Part shown: positions 26,201 to 33,866 of the stretch, in pieces
How the letters are laid out: each line of letters begins with the position of its first letter
Position numbering within the stretch: position 1 is the first letter of the stretch
Assembly: GCA_000997945.1 (NCBI GenBank)
Contig: LCCP01000001.1
Span: forward strand, 1-43,623
DNA: 43,623 nucleotides
DNA from: Parcubacteria group bacterium GW2011_GWC2_42_12
GTDB lineage: Bacteria; Patescibacteriota; Patescibacteriia; Patescibacteriales; GWC2-42-12
Direction of reading: 5' to 3'
Position numbers and translations under genes: made by a program
Notes under the pieces: model-generated
Seen by the model: the letters and a program-made list of their open reading frames with translations, nothing else
Databases searched by the model: none
What the model was told of the DNA's origin: nothing

Positions 26201-26844
26201 TCATCGTCTTTATTCAAATAGTGGATGTCGTTAGTAGCCACCAAGGGAATATTTAATTCGCGCGACAAGGCGATTAGAGCTTGGTTAACTTTTTGCTGAT
26301 CCGGCAAATTAGGATGACTTTGCAACTCCAAATAAAAATTACCTGGCCCGAATAATTCGTTATATTCCAAGATTCTTTTTTTGGCTTTATCTAATTTTCC
26401 CGCCATAACGAGGCGCGGAATTTCCCCGGCCAAACAGGCGGTCAAAGCCACAAGGCCATCTTTATATTTATTTAAAATCTCCCAATCAATTCTTGGTTTA
26501 TAATAAAAACCTTCCAGATGCGCGATGGAAGTTAATTTAATTAAATTCTTAAAGCCAATTTTATTTTTTGCCAAGAGCACCAAGTGATAATTCTTTTCAT
26601 CGTCTTTAACGCTTTTTTCCAGCCGCGACCCGGGCGCCAAATAAGTTTCCACGCCGATAATCGGCTTCAGGCCCGCCTTTTTGCACTTCTGATAAAACTC
26701 AATTGCGCCATACATGACGCCATGGTCGGTTAAAGCCAAGCTGGTCGAGCCCTGATCTTTGGCTTTTTGAATCAGCTCGTCGATTTTCGTTAAACCGTCA
26801 AGCAAAGAGTAGTGGCTATGAACATGAAGATGAGTGAATTTCAT
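23230..26844 (-). CDS. dnaE: DNA polymerase III subunit alpha
   Basis: 1204 aa. An N-terminal PHP domain with the metal-binding pattern (HLHVHSHYSLLDG, ALTDHGVMYG) is intact, so the PHP site may be active. The C-family polymerase core has GPGRGSAAGSLVSYLL, PDIDMDFADVRRDEVI (catalytic Asp pair) and ARHASTHACAVII, with the third Asp in the KMDFLGLKNLT region. Then come YQEQVMQIVRDLAGF, AGYGFNRSHAACYAL, helix-hairpin-helix repeats and an OB fold (VTLGGVITKIKKI...). It is the replicative polymerase. Between the OB fold and the last ~60 residues is a low-complexity linker (~ATAKPSALGSGFRTNGGGDG). Confidence 0.97.
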   Translation of the reverse strand: MKFTHLHVHSHYSLLDGLTKIDELIQKAKDQGSTSLALTDHGVMYGAIEFYQKCKKAGLKPIIGVETYLAPGSRLEKSVKDDEKNYHLVLLAKNKIGFKNLIKLTSIAHLEGFYYKPRIDWEILNKYKDGLVALTACLAGEIPRLVMAGKLDKAKKRILEYNELFGPGNFYLELQSHPNLPDQQKVNQALIALSRELNIPLVATNDIHYLNKDDDESQDVLLCLQTKKKKEDRDRLTMLGGDYSFRPVKEMAEAFKDTPEALANTERIAEQCNLEIELGKIQLPCFTVPGGQEIEAYLTNLCRQGLIFRFGKNYDQIEPKIKERMDYELGVINKMGWTSYFLIVADFVNWAKQNKIVVGPGRGSAAGSLVSYLLNITNIDPLKYDLLFERFLNPDRISMPDIDMDFADVRRDEVIRYVEAKYGKDHVAQIITFGTMAARAAVRDVGRVLNYPYELCDKLAKMIPIFSKISQAVDEVSELRELYRNDEAVRRVIDYAKKLEGVARHASTHACAVIITKDALTEYVPLQYASSSDRTIVSQFSMHPVEDLGLLKMDFLGLKNLTIIESAIKIIKNTRGLIIDIDKIPQDDSLAYKLFQSGETTGVFQFESSGMKRYLRELKPTEFEDIIAMVALYRPGPMEWIPDYINGKQGRKKPKYLHSKLEPILSKTYGVAIYQEQVMQIVRDLAGFTMAEADVLRKAMGKKIAKLLAEQKEKFIDGCVKNGIASQQAEKIFAFIEPFAGYGFNRSHAACYALIGYQTAYLKARWPTEFMAALLTADQENTDRIAIEIDECRHMGIEVMPPDINQSYESFTVVTSGTEKNLTVSQDEVPKTIRFGLKAIKNIGDHIAEEIIKERKQNGPYENITDLLGRICDKDLNKKSLESLIKSGGLDNFGERGQLLGNMENILEFNHEVAKAKNNNQASLFMDTPSLNFKRQLKLAPAPAATRAEKLAWEKDLLGLYISDHPFSDYQSILNSAVLKATELAGHLNDYQVTLGGVITKIKKIMTRSAEPMLFVRLEDLTGSLEILVFPSLLKENNLIWQEGKVVLCQGKLSDKDQELKLLCNKIIELTSLTTVEIVNKFVATAKPSALGSGFRTNGGGDGTNKFYPRAAKSTISSAKSAPVVAARPASQCLIYRDDKLFISLESSVKPEILSKIKEVLTKNGGDKKVFFRLNSGGAINLVETDFKINYGQGLIEEIDKILK

Positions 26845-26854
26845 AATAGGATAT

Positions 26855-26885
26855 TGTCATTCCCGCGCAGGCGGGAATCCAGGGG
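26855..26885. repeat. GTCATTCCCGC..GCGGGAATCC repeat
   Basis: TTGTCATTCCCGCGCAGGCGGGAATCCAGG folds on CCCGC / GCGGG. Relatives: 29436-29489 and 42617-42728. Located just upstream of dnaE. Confidence 0.8.
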
Positions 26886-26950
26886 TATGATTAGCGTACA
26901 CAAATATTTTTCCAAAACTAAAAGAGAATGTCTGATAAAACCAAGAATTT

Positions 26951-26994
26951 AATAATAGCAAAGGCACAACCTAAGTGTGCCTCCTTTGATTATT
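26951..26994. terminator. Palindromic terminator-like hairpin upstream of dnaE
   Basis: AATAATAGCAAAGGCACA-ACCTAAG-TGTGCCTCCTTTGATTATT, a long stem with a small interruption. It lies in the 240-base gap between the 158-aa orphan and dnaE and could end transcription from either side. Confidence 0.55.
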
Positions 26995-27026
26995 ATAATA
27001 TAACACTTTTTAGCAAATTGGCAAAC

Positions 27027-27060
27027 AAAAAAGACAAAGTATTTATAGCCTTGTCTTTTA
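27027..27060 (-). terminator. Terminator after the 158-aa orphan gene
   Basis: AAAAAAGACAA..TTGTCTTTT stem with T-run on the minus strand, 27 bases after the stop. Confidence 0.65.
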
Positions 27061-27086
27061 TAATTTATATGACTAAAAAACTTCTT

Positions 27087-27563
27087 TTAATTTAACTGCT
27101 TGTTCGGCGCAAGTTTAATTATAGGATTGCTCTTATCAGGAAGTTTATATCCTTTGTTTAATATTTTTTCTCTATTTATATCATCTAAAATTTCTTTATA
27201 AGTATCTGCGAACATCGTATTCCGCCGAAAAGCAGCTATATAATAACATGATAATTCATATTGATCTTTAGTAACTGTTTCATCTGAATAAATATATTTA
27301 AGAGAACAATTACTATCATGAGTGATAATCTTTGAAGAAAATTTAAATACTATTGACTCTTTGCTAGAGCACCCAAAAAGAGCAATAAAACAATGGGATG
27401 TATAACCCAAGCCAGTAGTTGCTCTGCCTTTTAACAATAAATTATCATAATCAAAATAATCTCCATCATATAAAGTATATATACCAATACCAAAATAGAA
27501 TAATGTTAATAAAATTATCGCAACAATAAAATAGATAAATAATAATTTGAAAACTTTTTTCAT
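27087..27563 (-). CDS. Small AT-rich membrane-anchored protein of unknown function
   Basis: 158 aa. One N-terminal membrane helix (LLFIYFIVAIILLTLFYFGIGIYTLY) and an outer part with four Cys (HCF, GCSS, NCS, SCYY) that could form two disulfides. No family recognised. The gene is clearly more AT-rich than its neighbours and uses many ATA/AAT/TAT codons, which suggests recent arrival. It follows parB by 18 bases on the same strand and has its own terminator. Confidence 0.6.
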   Translation of the reverse strand: MKKVFKLLFIYFIVAIILLTLFYFGIGIYTLYDGDYFDYDNLLLKGRATTGLGYTSHCFIALFGCSSKESIVFKFSSKIITHDSNCSLKYIYSDETVTKDQYELSCYYIAAFRRNTMFADTYKEILDDINREKILNKGYKLPDKSNPIIKLAPNKQLN

Positions 27564-27581
27564 ACTTTTTATGATAATAAT

Positions 27582-28457
27582 TTATTTTATTTTTGCCACC
27601 ATTTCGCCTAATTCTTCGTCGCTATAGAAATAAATAATCACTTCGCCGCCCTTGCCGCGGCGTTTGATTACTGCTTTGGTGCCAAAAAATTGGCGAAAAG
27701 CGAATTCCTTGTCTTTATCCGCGTAATTAATTTTAATTCTGGCCATCTTAGTCCCGCCCATTATTCTCGTCTCTTTAATGGTATCATCAACCGTCATCTC
27801 GTTGCGCAAAATTTTCTTATATAAAGCAAATTGCTTGGCTTCGTCCTCGAGGCCGACAATTATTTTAGCATGGCCCTCGTTAATCCTGCCCTGAATTAAA
27901 GCCGTTTGTATTTCCTCCGGCAAATTTAGAAATCTTAGAGTATTGGTTACCACCGGCCGCGACCGTCCTACTCTAGCCGCTAATTCATCCTGGCTTAAAT
28001 TAAATTCATCAATCAGTTTGCGATAAGCGATGGCGGTTTCAATGGAATTCAAATCTTCTCTTTGCAGATTCTCCACTAACGCCAATTCCAATTTTTGCTG
28101 TTCATCGGCTTCTCTAACTATGGCTGGCACGGTCGCCAATCCCGAGACTTTGGCCGCCCGTAAACGTCTTTCGCCAGCGATTAACTCATAGCGGCCGTCT
28201 TTTTGCGTGACAATTAGCGGCTGAATGATGCCGTACTGTTTAATTGATTCAACTAATTCATTTAACTGATGCTCATTAAAATTCTGGCGCGGTTGCCTGG
28301 GATTAATCCCGATCTGCTCCGGTTTTAACTGCAAAACTTTCCCCCTGTCGTCAACGCTGGTCACATTAATCACGGCGTCGCCGGCGGAAGTAACGGCAAT
28401 TTTTTTAACTTTTTGCGGAATCAACGAGGATAATCCTCGGCCAAGACTGTTGGACAT
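27582..28457 (-). CDS. parB: Chromosome-partitioning protein ParB/Spo0J
   Basis: 291 aa. Starts MSNSLGRGLSSLIP, typical of ParB. The CTPase/NTP-binding fold has LKPEQIGINPRQPRQNFNE and GERRLRAAKVSGLATVPAIV; the helix-turn-helix that reads parS is LSQDELAARVGRSRPVVTNTLRFL; a dimerisation tail follows. It loads on parS and organises the origin region with ParA, encoded just upstream. I did not find a consensus parS palindrome (TGTTTCACGTGAAACA) in the window. Confidence 0.95.
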   Translation of the reverse strand: MSNSLGRGLSSLIPQKVKKIAVTSAGDAVINVTSVDDRGKVLQLKPEQIGINPRQPRQNFNEHQLNELVESIKQYGIIQPLIVTQKDGRYELIAGERRLRAAKVSGLATVPAIVREADEQQKLELALVENLQREDLNSIETAIAYRKLIDEFNLSQDELAARVGRSRPVVTNTLRFLNLPEEIQTALIQGRINEGHAKIIVGLEDEAKQFALYKKILRNEMTVDDTIKETRIMGGTKMARIKINYADKDKEFAFRQFFGTKAVIKRRGKGGEVIIYFYSDEELGEMVAKIK

Positions 28458-28466
28458 ATTATATCA

Positions 28467-28592
28467 CTGTCATTGCGAGCGACCGGAGGGAGCGAAGCAA
28501 TCTCACATATTTGGTGTCTCAACTAAAAAGTCTATTATTTACCAACTTGATGTTCGTGAGATTGCTTCGTCGCTACGCTCCTCGCAATGACA
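28467..28592. repeat. CATTGCGAG/GCAATCTC foldback repeat between parA and parB
   Basis: TGTCATTGCGAGCGACCGG...GAAGCAATCTCACAT at left and GTGAGATTGCTTCG...CTCGCAATGACA at right, with an AT-rich unique centre. Confidence 0.85.
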
Positions 28593-28653
28593 AATTAAAA
28601 ATTATTTATCCTCCAAAGCGTTAGCGAAGGGGGATAAATTTAAAAATTATTTT

Positions 28654-29424
28654 CTACCATCTTCTCTCTAAACCAATCACTTCCCTAGCCAATTTTTCAT
28701 ACGCCCGGCCGCCCTTGGATTTCGGATCATAATACAAAATGGAACGGCCGAAACTTGGCGCTTCAGCCAACTTTACACTTCTCGGAATAATACTGCGAAA
28801 AACTTTATTGGGAAAATATTGGTAGAGCTCATTCATAACCGAAGCGGATAAACGATTGCGCCGGTCAAACATAGTGATAACCGCGCCCATAATACCCAAC
28901 TCGGGTTTTAAATTATTTTGTACCAAACCGATAGTATCTAAAAGCTGGCCCAAACCTTCTAAAGCAAAATATTCGCTTTGAATCGGTATTAAAACTTCGT
29001 CGGCCGCCACCAAACTATTAACCGTTAAAAGTCCGAGCGAGGGCGGCCCGTCAACAATAATATAGTTATATTCATCTCTAATCTGATTTAAAATTTGCGC
29101 TAGTTTAAATTCCCGATTTTCCAGATTAACTAGCTCAATGCCGGCGCCGGCCAAAGCAATCGTGGCCGGAGCGATCTTATAGCCGTCCTGCAAAGTATAT
29201 TTTATCACTTCAAAAATCGGCTTATGACCGATTAAAGCTTCATAAATGCCATGTTCCAAATTTTTGTGATCAATACCCAGACCGGAGGTGGCGTTGGCTT
29301 GCGGATCAATGTCCACGAGCAGTACTTGCTTCCCTAGATAGGCCAGATAAGCGCCCAAATTTAAAGCCGTGGTGGTTTTGCCCACCCCGCCTTTTTGATT
29401 GACGATGGAAATAATCTTACCCAT
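28654..29424 (-). CDS. parA: Chromosome-partitioning ATPase ParA/Soj
   Basis: 256 aa. Deviant Walker A (NQKGGVGKTTTALNLG), Walker A' (LLVDIDPQANATSGLG), Walker B (YIIVDGPPSLGLLTVN). No N-terminal DNA-binding extension, so the chromosomal Soj type. It forms ATP-dependent dimers on DNA and moves ParB-parS complexes. 196 bases upstream of parB, separated by a foldback repeat. The parAB pair is often near the origin in bacteria; no dnaA or DnaA-box cluster is in the window. Confidence 0.96.
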   Translation of the reverse strand: MGKIISIVNQKGGVGKTTTALNLGAYLAYLGKQVLLVDIDPQANATSGLGIDHKNLEHGIYEALIGHKPIFEVIKYTLQDGYKIAPATIALAGAGIELVNLENREFKLAQILNQIRDEYNYIIVDGPPSLGLLTVNSLVAADEVLIPIQSEYFALEGLGQLLDTIGLVQNNLKPELGIMGAVITMFDRRNRLSASVMNELYQYFPNKVFRSIIPRSVKLAEAPSFGRSILYYDPKSKGGRAYEKLAREVIGLERRW

Positions 29425-29435
29425 TTGTTGTTCTT

Positions 29436-29489
29436 TGTCATTCCCGCGACCTGCCCCGAGCTTGCCGAGGGAAGGCGGGAATCCAGGAA
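29436..29489. repeat. GTCATTCCCGC..GCGGGAATCC repeat with nested GAGCTTGCCGAGG
   Basis: The outer half-sites TGTCATTCCCGC and GGCGGGAATCCAGG surround CCTGCCCCGAGCTTGCCGAG, a relative of the sequence inside thrS. Confidence 0.75.
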
Positions 29490-29527
29490 TGCTTTTATTC
29501 TAATATTATAACTCATTTCTCCCCTCT

Positions 29528-29556
29528 TTGACAAACCGACAAAAAAACTTTATGAT
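29528..29556 (+). promoter_or_regulatory. Promoter of tRNA-Leu
   Basis: TTGACA (29528-29533), 17-base spacer, TATGAT (29551-29556); predicted start about 44 bases before the tRNA. Confidence 0.8.
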
Positions 29557-29606
29557 AATAACAGAATAAAACTAGCTTTAGCTGGTTTTTATTTAACTTA
29601 AAACTA

Positions 29607-29690
29607 GCCGCTGTGGTGAAATTGGTAGACGCGCACGACTCAAAATCGTGTGGGAGCGATCCCATGTCGGTTCGACTCCGACCAGCGGCA
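29607..29690 (+). tRNA. tRNA-Leu (anticodon CAA)
   Basis: 84 nt, class II tRNA. Acceptor GCCGCTG / CAGCGGC with discriminator A; D-arm with GGTGAAATTGGTAGAC; anticodon stem CACGA / TCGTG around CTCAAAA, giving anticodon CAA at 29641-29643 (reads UUG); long variable arm TGGGAGCGATCCCA; T-arm GTCGG-TTCGACT-CCGAC. CCA is not encoded. It lies at the left border of the purDBC block. Confidence 0.96.
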
Positions 29691-29694
29691 CAAA

Positions 29695-29724
29695 AGAGCT
29701 AAATCCAAGGAGGTTTGGCTTTTT
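29695..29724 (+). terminator. Terminator after tRNA-Leu
   Basis: AGCTAAATCC / GGTTTGGCT stem with G-U pairs and a loop of about five bases, followed by TTTTT. Confidence 0.6.
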
Positions 29725-29785
29725 ATGTACCTTTTAACAAACTAGTCAAACAACATCAACCACACCAAGAGAAAGAACGACAATC

Positions 29786-31120
29786 ATGAACGCAAAAGTA
29801 CTATTGGTCGGTAGCGGAGCCAGAGAGCATGCCCTCGCGGCAGCTCTGGCAAGATCAAAATCAAGACCAAGCATTTTCGCTTGGATGAAGCAACGCAACC
29901 CGGGTATCGCGGCCTTGGCGGACGAGGTAAGGGTCAACGACAACTATCACGATGTTATCGGGTTCGCCAGAGATTGCGAAGTTGGCCTGGCAATCATCGG
30001 TCCGGAAGGCCCGCTCCGCTACGGCCTGGCTGATGCCTTGACAATGTTAGGCATCCCCACGGTCGGACCAACGCAAAGACTGGCGCTGATTGAAACAGAA
30101 AAGTCTTATGCCAGAATATTGCTGGAAAGATACCGCATCTCCGGCAATCCAAAATTCATGGTCTTCACAACCATAAGCGGCGTCAGGAAATATATTGAAG
30201 AAAACGAGCCGGTGGTTCTAAAGCCGAACGGATTGACCGGCGGTAAGGGCGTGGTGGTTCAAGGCGAACATTTCTCCTCTATGACCGAAGCGCTGGCCAT
30301 CTGCCGGCAAATTCTGATCAAACACCAGGCCATGGTGATTGAGGAGAAGCTCCAAGGCGAGGAATTCTCTCTGCAATGTTTCTGTGACGGCACGACCATC
30401 ATTCCCTGCCCGCCGGTCCAAGATCATAAACGCCGGCTAGTCGGCGATCATGGATTGAACACTGGCAGTATGGGATCATACACCTCGGCCAACCACCTAC
30501 TGCCGTTTTTAAAGTATCGCGAACTGCAGCAAGCCACCGATATCGTGCGGCGAACCATCCAGGCCTTGCAACTGGAAACCGGCGAACCCTACCGAGGCAT
30601 AATCTACGGTGGATTCATGCTAACAGCCCAAGGCGTCAAACTGATTGAGTTCAACGCTCGTTTCGGCGATCCGGAAGCTATCAATGTTCTAGCGCTTCTG
30701 CGCACCGATTTTCTGGACATCTGCCGTAGAATCGCCTGTCGCGAGAAATACGGTGGGCTTAACCAATTGGACATCAGATTCAGAGGCCTGGCCACGGTAG
30801 TCAAATACGTAGTGCCGGTCAATTACGGTCTGCCCAAAGAACAATGGGTAGCGACAGTATCCGATCTCCTCCAGATCGGTGACCTGGGTAAAGCCGCCCT
30901 CTACTACTCTTCCGTACACAGCGATCAAGCCGGACTTCACCTTACCAAATCCCGCGCCGTGGCCGTTCTGGGCATGGCTCCTGAATTGAGCGAAGCGGAA
31001 GGTATCGCGGAACGAGCCGCCTGCGCCATTATCGGCGCCGTTGACCACCGGTCGGACATCGGTACGGCCGAACTAATCGCCAGAAGGGTGCAACACATGA
31101 AAGAATTGAGGAGGCAATAA
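29786..31120 (+). CDS. purD: Phosphoribosylamine-glycine ligase (GAR synthetase)
   Basis: 444 aa. N-terminal VGSGAREHALAAAL and IGPEGPLRYGLADAL; ATP-grasp part with VLKPNGLTGGKGVVV and EEFSLQCFCDG; metal-binding ELIEFNARFGDPEAI-like block (IEFNARFGDPE). It joins glycine to phosphoribosylamine in step 2 of de novo purine synthesis. The start at 29786 is preceded by AGAGAAAGAACGACAATC and an A/C-rich leader (TCAAACAACATCAACCACACC). The gene is GC-richer than the core genes around it. A strong terminator follows, so purB and purC probably have their own transcripts. Confidence 0.95.
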   Translation: MNAKVLLVGSGAREHALAAALARSKSRPSIFAWMKQRNPGIAALADEVRVNDNYHDVIGFARDCEVGLAIIGPEGPLRYGLADALTMLGIPTVGPTQRLALIETEKSYARILLERYRISGNPKFMVFTTISGVRKYIEENEPVVLKPNGLTGGKGVVVQGEHFSSMTEALAICRQILIKHQAMVIEEKLQGEEFSLQCFCDGTTIIPCPPVQDHKRRLVGDHGLNTGSMGSYTSANHLLPFLKYRELQQATDIVRRTIQALQLETGEPYRGIIYGGFMLTAQGVKLIEFNARFGDPEAINVLALLRTDFLDICRRIACREKYGGLNQLDIRFRGLATVVKYVVPVNYGLPKEQWVATVSDLLQIGDLGKAALYYSSVHSDQAGLHLTKSRAVAVLGMAPELSEAEGIAERAACAIIGAVDHRSDIGTAELIARRVQHMKELRRQ

Positions 31121-31140
31121 GCATCCCACGAAAAATTCAC

Positions 31141-31179
31141 GAGGGTTTCGCGCTACTTAGCCGAAACCCTCTCTTTTTT
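31141..31179 (+). terminator. Terminator after purD
   Basis: GAGGGTTTCG / CGAAACCCTC, a perfect 10-bp stem, then TCTTTTTTT. Confidence 0.92.
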
Positions 31180-31241
31180 TAAAAAATTTTCTTCTTGCCT
31201 TTTTCTTTAATTTAAGGTAATTTAGTGGTATGAACAAGGAG

Positions 31242-31270
31242 GACCGAGCCCGAAGAAGGCTTGGTCTTTT
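31242..31270 (+). promoter_or_regulatory. Possible attenuator hairpin in the purB leader
   Basis: GACCGAGCC / GGCTTGGTC (9-bp stem, one G-U) followed by TTTT, lying in the 217-base purD-purB gap. It overlaps a tiny frame beginning ATGAACAAGGAGG. CCCC-GATAA-CGGGG follows at 31284-31297. A role in purine control is a guess. Confidence 0.4.
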
Positions 31271-31337
31271 GGACATTTAACAACCCCGATAACGGGGATA
31301 ACAAACACCACACAAATTAAAGAACAGGAGCAAGACT

Positions 31338-32639
31338 ATGATAAAACGCTACAGCACCCTGGAAATGACCAAAACCTGGTCAGAGGAAAGCAAGTACGCC
31401 GCCTGGTTGCAAGTTGAGCTGGCGGTTTTACTTGCTAAAGTGGCAATGGGCATAATTCCCCGGGAGATCTATGACCGAATTGCCGAGCAAGCCAAATTCT
31501 CCGTGGATAGGATCCACGAGATTGACGAAGAGATCCATCATGACTTACTGGCCTTTGTTCAAAGCGTGCAGGAGAGTCTGGATCCTGATTTGCGGCGCTA
31601 TTTCCACGCTGACCTAACCAGCTATGACACGGAAGAACCGGCCACTTCGCTTTTGATGATTAAAGCGATTGACTGCGCGCTGGAGTCTCTGCGAGCGCTA
31701 GCGGCGCAGATGTTGGAAATCGCCAAACAACATCAAGGCCTAATCAGGATTGAAAGCACGCATGGACAACATGCCGAACCGTCAACTCTGGGACTGGTGT
31801 TTCTCTGGTGGCATGATCGCCTAGCTGGCCAGGTAGAATTCATCAACCTGGCCAGAGAGCAGATGCTCTATACCAAAATCAGCGGAGCGGTCGGCACTTA
31901 TGCCGGCAAACTTTCGCCTGAGTTGGAAGAAAAAGCTCTGTTATCGCTCGGCCTGAAGCCGGCCAAAATCACCGGACAGATTATTCTGCGCGACCGCCAT
32001 GCTCATGTCATGACTGCCCTGGCGGTCCTGGCTGGAGTTATGGAAAACATCTCCCTGAACATCAGATTGCTCGGCCAAACGCAAATCTGTGAAGTCCAAG
32101 AGCCGTTTGGCGAGAAACAAATGGGTTCGTCGCGCATGCCACACAAGAAGAATACCATCTTAACGGAAAATCTCTGCGGTCTGGCCAGGGTGGTCAGACA
32201 TAACGCCGGCATCGCTTTGGAAAACATCCCAACCTGGGGCGGCCGAGATATCTCCCAATCCAGCGCCGAAAGAATTATTTTCGCCGATTCGTTCCAGCTG
32301 GCGCATTTCATGCTGAAACGATTGGCGAAAATTATGGCCGGATTGGTCATCAATAAAAAAAACATCGAGAGAAACCTGAAATTCACCCGTGGCATTATTT
32401 TTTCACCGGATGTCAAAGAAGCTCTAATGGCCAAGGGTATGAGCCCGCTAATCGCTTACCGCACCGCTCAAGAAGCGGCGTTTGCGGCCATGGATCGCGG
32501 CGCTAATTACATTGATGTGCTGTCAGAAGATCCGGAGGTAACGAGTATTTTACCTCAGGCCGACCTGGCAGGCATCTTTTCTTACGACAACAAACTACGA
32601 CATGTCGGAGACATCTTCGCCAGATTCCAAACCTCCTAA
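31338..32639 (+). CDS. purB: Adenylosuccinate lyase
   Basis: 433 aa. Fumarase/aspartase superfamily: MIKRYSTLEMTKTWSEESKYAAWL at the start, STHGQHAEPSTLG (catalytic His region), and the signature GSSRMPHKKNTILTENL. The ~430-aa length and N-terminus suit the PurB group. It splits SAICAR and adenylosuccinate, releasing fumarate, in de novo purine synthesis and AMP formation. The leader is A/C-rich (AACAAACACCACACAAATTAAAG) with AACAGGAGCAAG as a weak ribosome site. purC starts 42 bases after its stop. Confidence 0.95.
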   Translation: MIKRYSTLEMTKTWSEESKYAAWLQVELAVLLAKVAMGIIPREIYDRIAEQAKFSVDRIHEIDEEIHHDLLAFVQSVQESLDPDLRRYFHADLTSYDTEEPATSLLMIKAIDCALESLRALAAQMLEIAKQHQGLIRIESTHGQHAEPSTLGLVFLWWHDRLAGQVEFINLAREQMLYTKISGAVGTYAGKLSPELEEKALLSLGLKPAKITGQIILRDRHAHVMTALAVLAGVMENISLNIRLLGQTQICEVQEPFGEKQMGSSRMPHKKNTILTENLCGLARVVRHNAGIALENIPTWGGRDISQSSAERIIFADSFQLAHFMLKRLAKIMAGLVINKKNIERNLKFTRGIIFSPDVKEALMAKGMSPLIAYRTAQEAAFAAMDRGANYIDVLSEDPEVTSILPQADLAGIFSYDNKLRHVGDIFARFQTS

Positions 32640-32681
32640 ACCAATCAACAATATCCATCAACGAAAGAAAGACAACACAAC

Positions 32682-33587
32682 ATGCAGACAAACGAAATAA
32701 TGCTCCAATGCGACTTCCCATCGCTTACCAGACTAAGTAGTGGCAAGGTCAGAGAAATGTTCGACCTCGGCGACAGAGTACTCATGGTTGCCACCGACCG
32801 CATCTCGGCCTTTAATGTCATCATGTCTCAAGGTATCACCGACAAGGGCCAGATCTTGACCATCATGTCGGCGCTCTGGCTCAACCTGCTAAGCAGACGG
32901 GCCGGAATCATCGCCGACCACCTCATCACCTGCGACCCAGATGAATATCCGGCAGTCTGCCGGCCTTACGCCGAGGCATTGAGAGACCGCAGTATGCTGG
33001 TCTGGAAGGCCGAACCCTTGCTCGTGGAATGCGTGGTTCGCGGCTACTTGGCCGGCTCGGGCTGGAAGGAATACCGAGAGACAGGCGCGGTTTGTGGAAT
33101 TCGGTTACCACCCGGACTAAAGGAATCGGCCGAACTGCCGGAGCCGATCTTCACGCCGGCGACCAAGGCCGAAACCGGCCATGACCTGAACATCACCTTC
33201 GCCGAGATGGTGACTATCGTTGGCGAGAGATTGGCGGTAACTATGAGAGGCGCCAGTCTGGCTCTCTACAAAGCAGCGCAATTATACGCCAGAAGAGCCG
33301 GCATCATTATCGCCGATACCAAATTCGAGTTCGGCCTGCGCAATGGACAGCTCATACTGATTGACGAAGTCTTAACCCCGGACTCGTCCCGCTTCTGGCC
33401 AGCCGACCAATACGCGCCCGGTAAGAGCCAACCCAGCTTCGACAAGCAGTTCCTGCGGGACTATCTTGAAACCCTGGATTGGAACAAACAACCGCCGGCG
33501 TCGGACCTACCGCAGGAGGTTATCGAGCAAACTGCTCGAAAGTACCGTGAAGCGCTCCGGAGTCTAACCGGGGTGCTAACCGAATAA
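32682..33587 (+). CDS. purC: SAICAR synthetase
   Basis: 301 aa. SGKVREMFDLGDRVLMVATDR, ISAFNVIMSQGI, VECVVRGYLAGSGWKEY, PIFTPATKAETGHD and DTKFEFG, LIDEVLTPDSSRFW are family signatures. It joins aspartate to CAIR; its product SAICAR is the substrate of PurB, encoded just before it. The length is that of the longer, eukaryote/Bacteroidetes-like form rather than the ~240-aa form. Leader CCAATCAACAATATCCATC is again A/C-rich. Confidence 0.95.
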   Translation: MQTNEIMLQCDFPSLTRLSSGKVREMFDLGDRVLMVATDRISAFNVIMSQGITDKGQILTIMSALWLNLLSRRAGIIADHLITCDPDEYPAVCRPYAEALRDRSMLVWKAEPLLVECVVRGYLAGSGWKEYRETGAVCGIRLPPGLKESAELPEPIFTPATKAETGHDLNITFAEMVTIVGERLAVTMRGASLALYKAAQLYARRAGIIIADTKFEFGLRNGQLILIDEVLTPDSSRFWPADQYAPGKSQPSFDKQFLRDYLETLDWNKQPPASDLPQEVIEQTARKYREALRSLTGVLTE

Positions 33588-33610
33588 GAGAGGGCAACAA
33601 AAACAACAAA

Positions 33611-33647
33611 GGACACGGCTTCAAACGAAGTTCGTGTCCTCTTTTTT
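33611..33647 (+). terminator. Terminator after purC
   Basis: GGACACG..CTTC-AAAC-GAAG..CGTGTCC then TCTTTTTT. Ends the purine block. Confidence 0.92.
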
Positions 33648-33662
33648 AAAAAAATAATCTAA

Positions 33663-33857
33663 CTGTCATTGCGAGAAGTGAGTGCAACGAAGTGGAACGA
33701 ACGACGAAGCAATCTCGCATATGACTATACCACATTAAATTCTGCCATTATTATATTATGACTATTTTTTGCCGTTCGTGAGATTGTCATGGCTACGCCA
33801 GATCTCGCGTAGCGACGACCGCGCTTCCCCGCAGATGCTGGGTCGCTCGCAATGACA
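33663..33857. repeat. Long CATTGCGAG/GCAATCTC foldback repeat with nested insert
   Basis: CTGTCATTGCGAGAAGTG at left, GCTCGCAATGACAAG at right; GAAGCAATCTCGCAT and CGTGAGATTG inside. The right half is enlarged by GTCATGGCTACGCCAGATCTCGCG, a sequence that returns in complement at 42641-42670. Confidence 0.8.
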
Positions 33858-33866
33858 AGCGGCATT

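Noticed and set aside
27582-29424. Replication origin near parAB
   Set aside because: No dnaA gene, DnaA-box cluster or consensus parS was found; parAB alone does not prove an origin.
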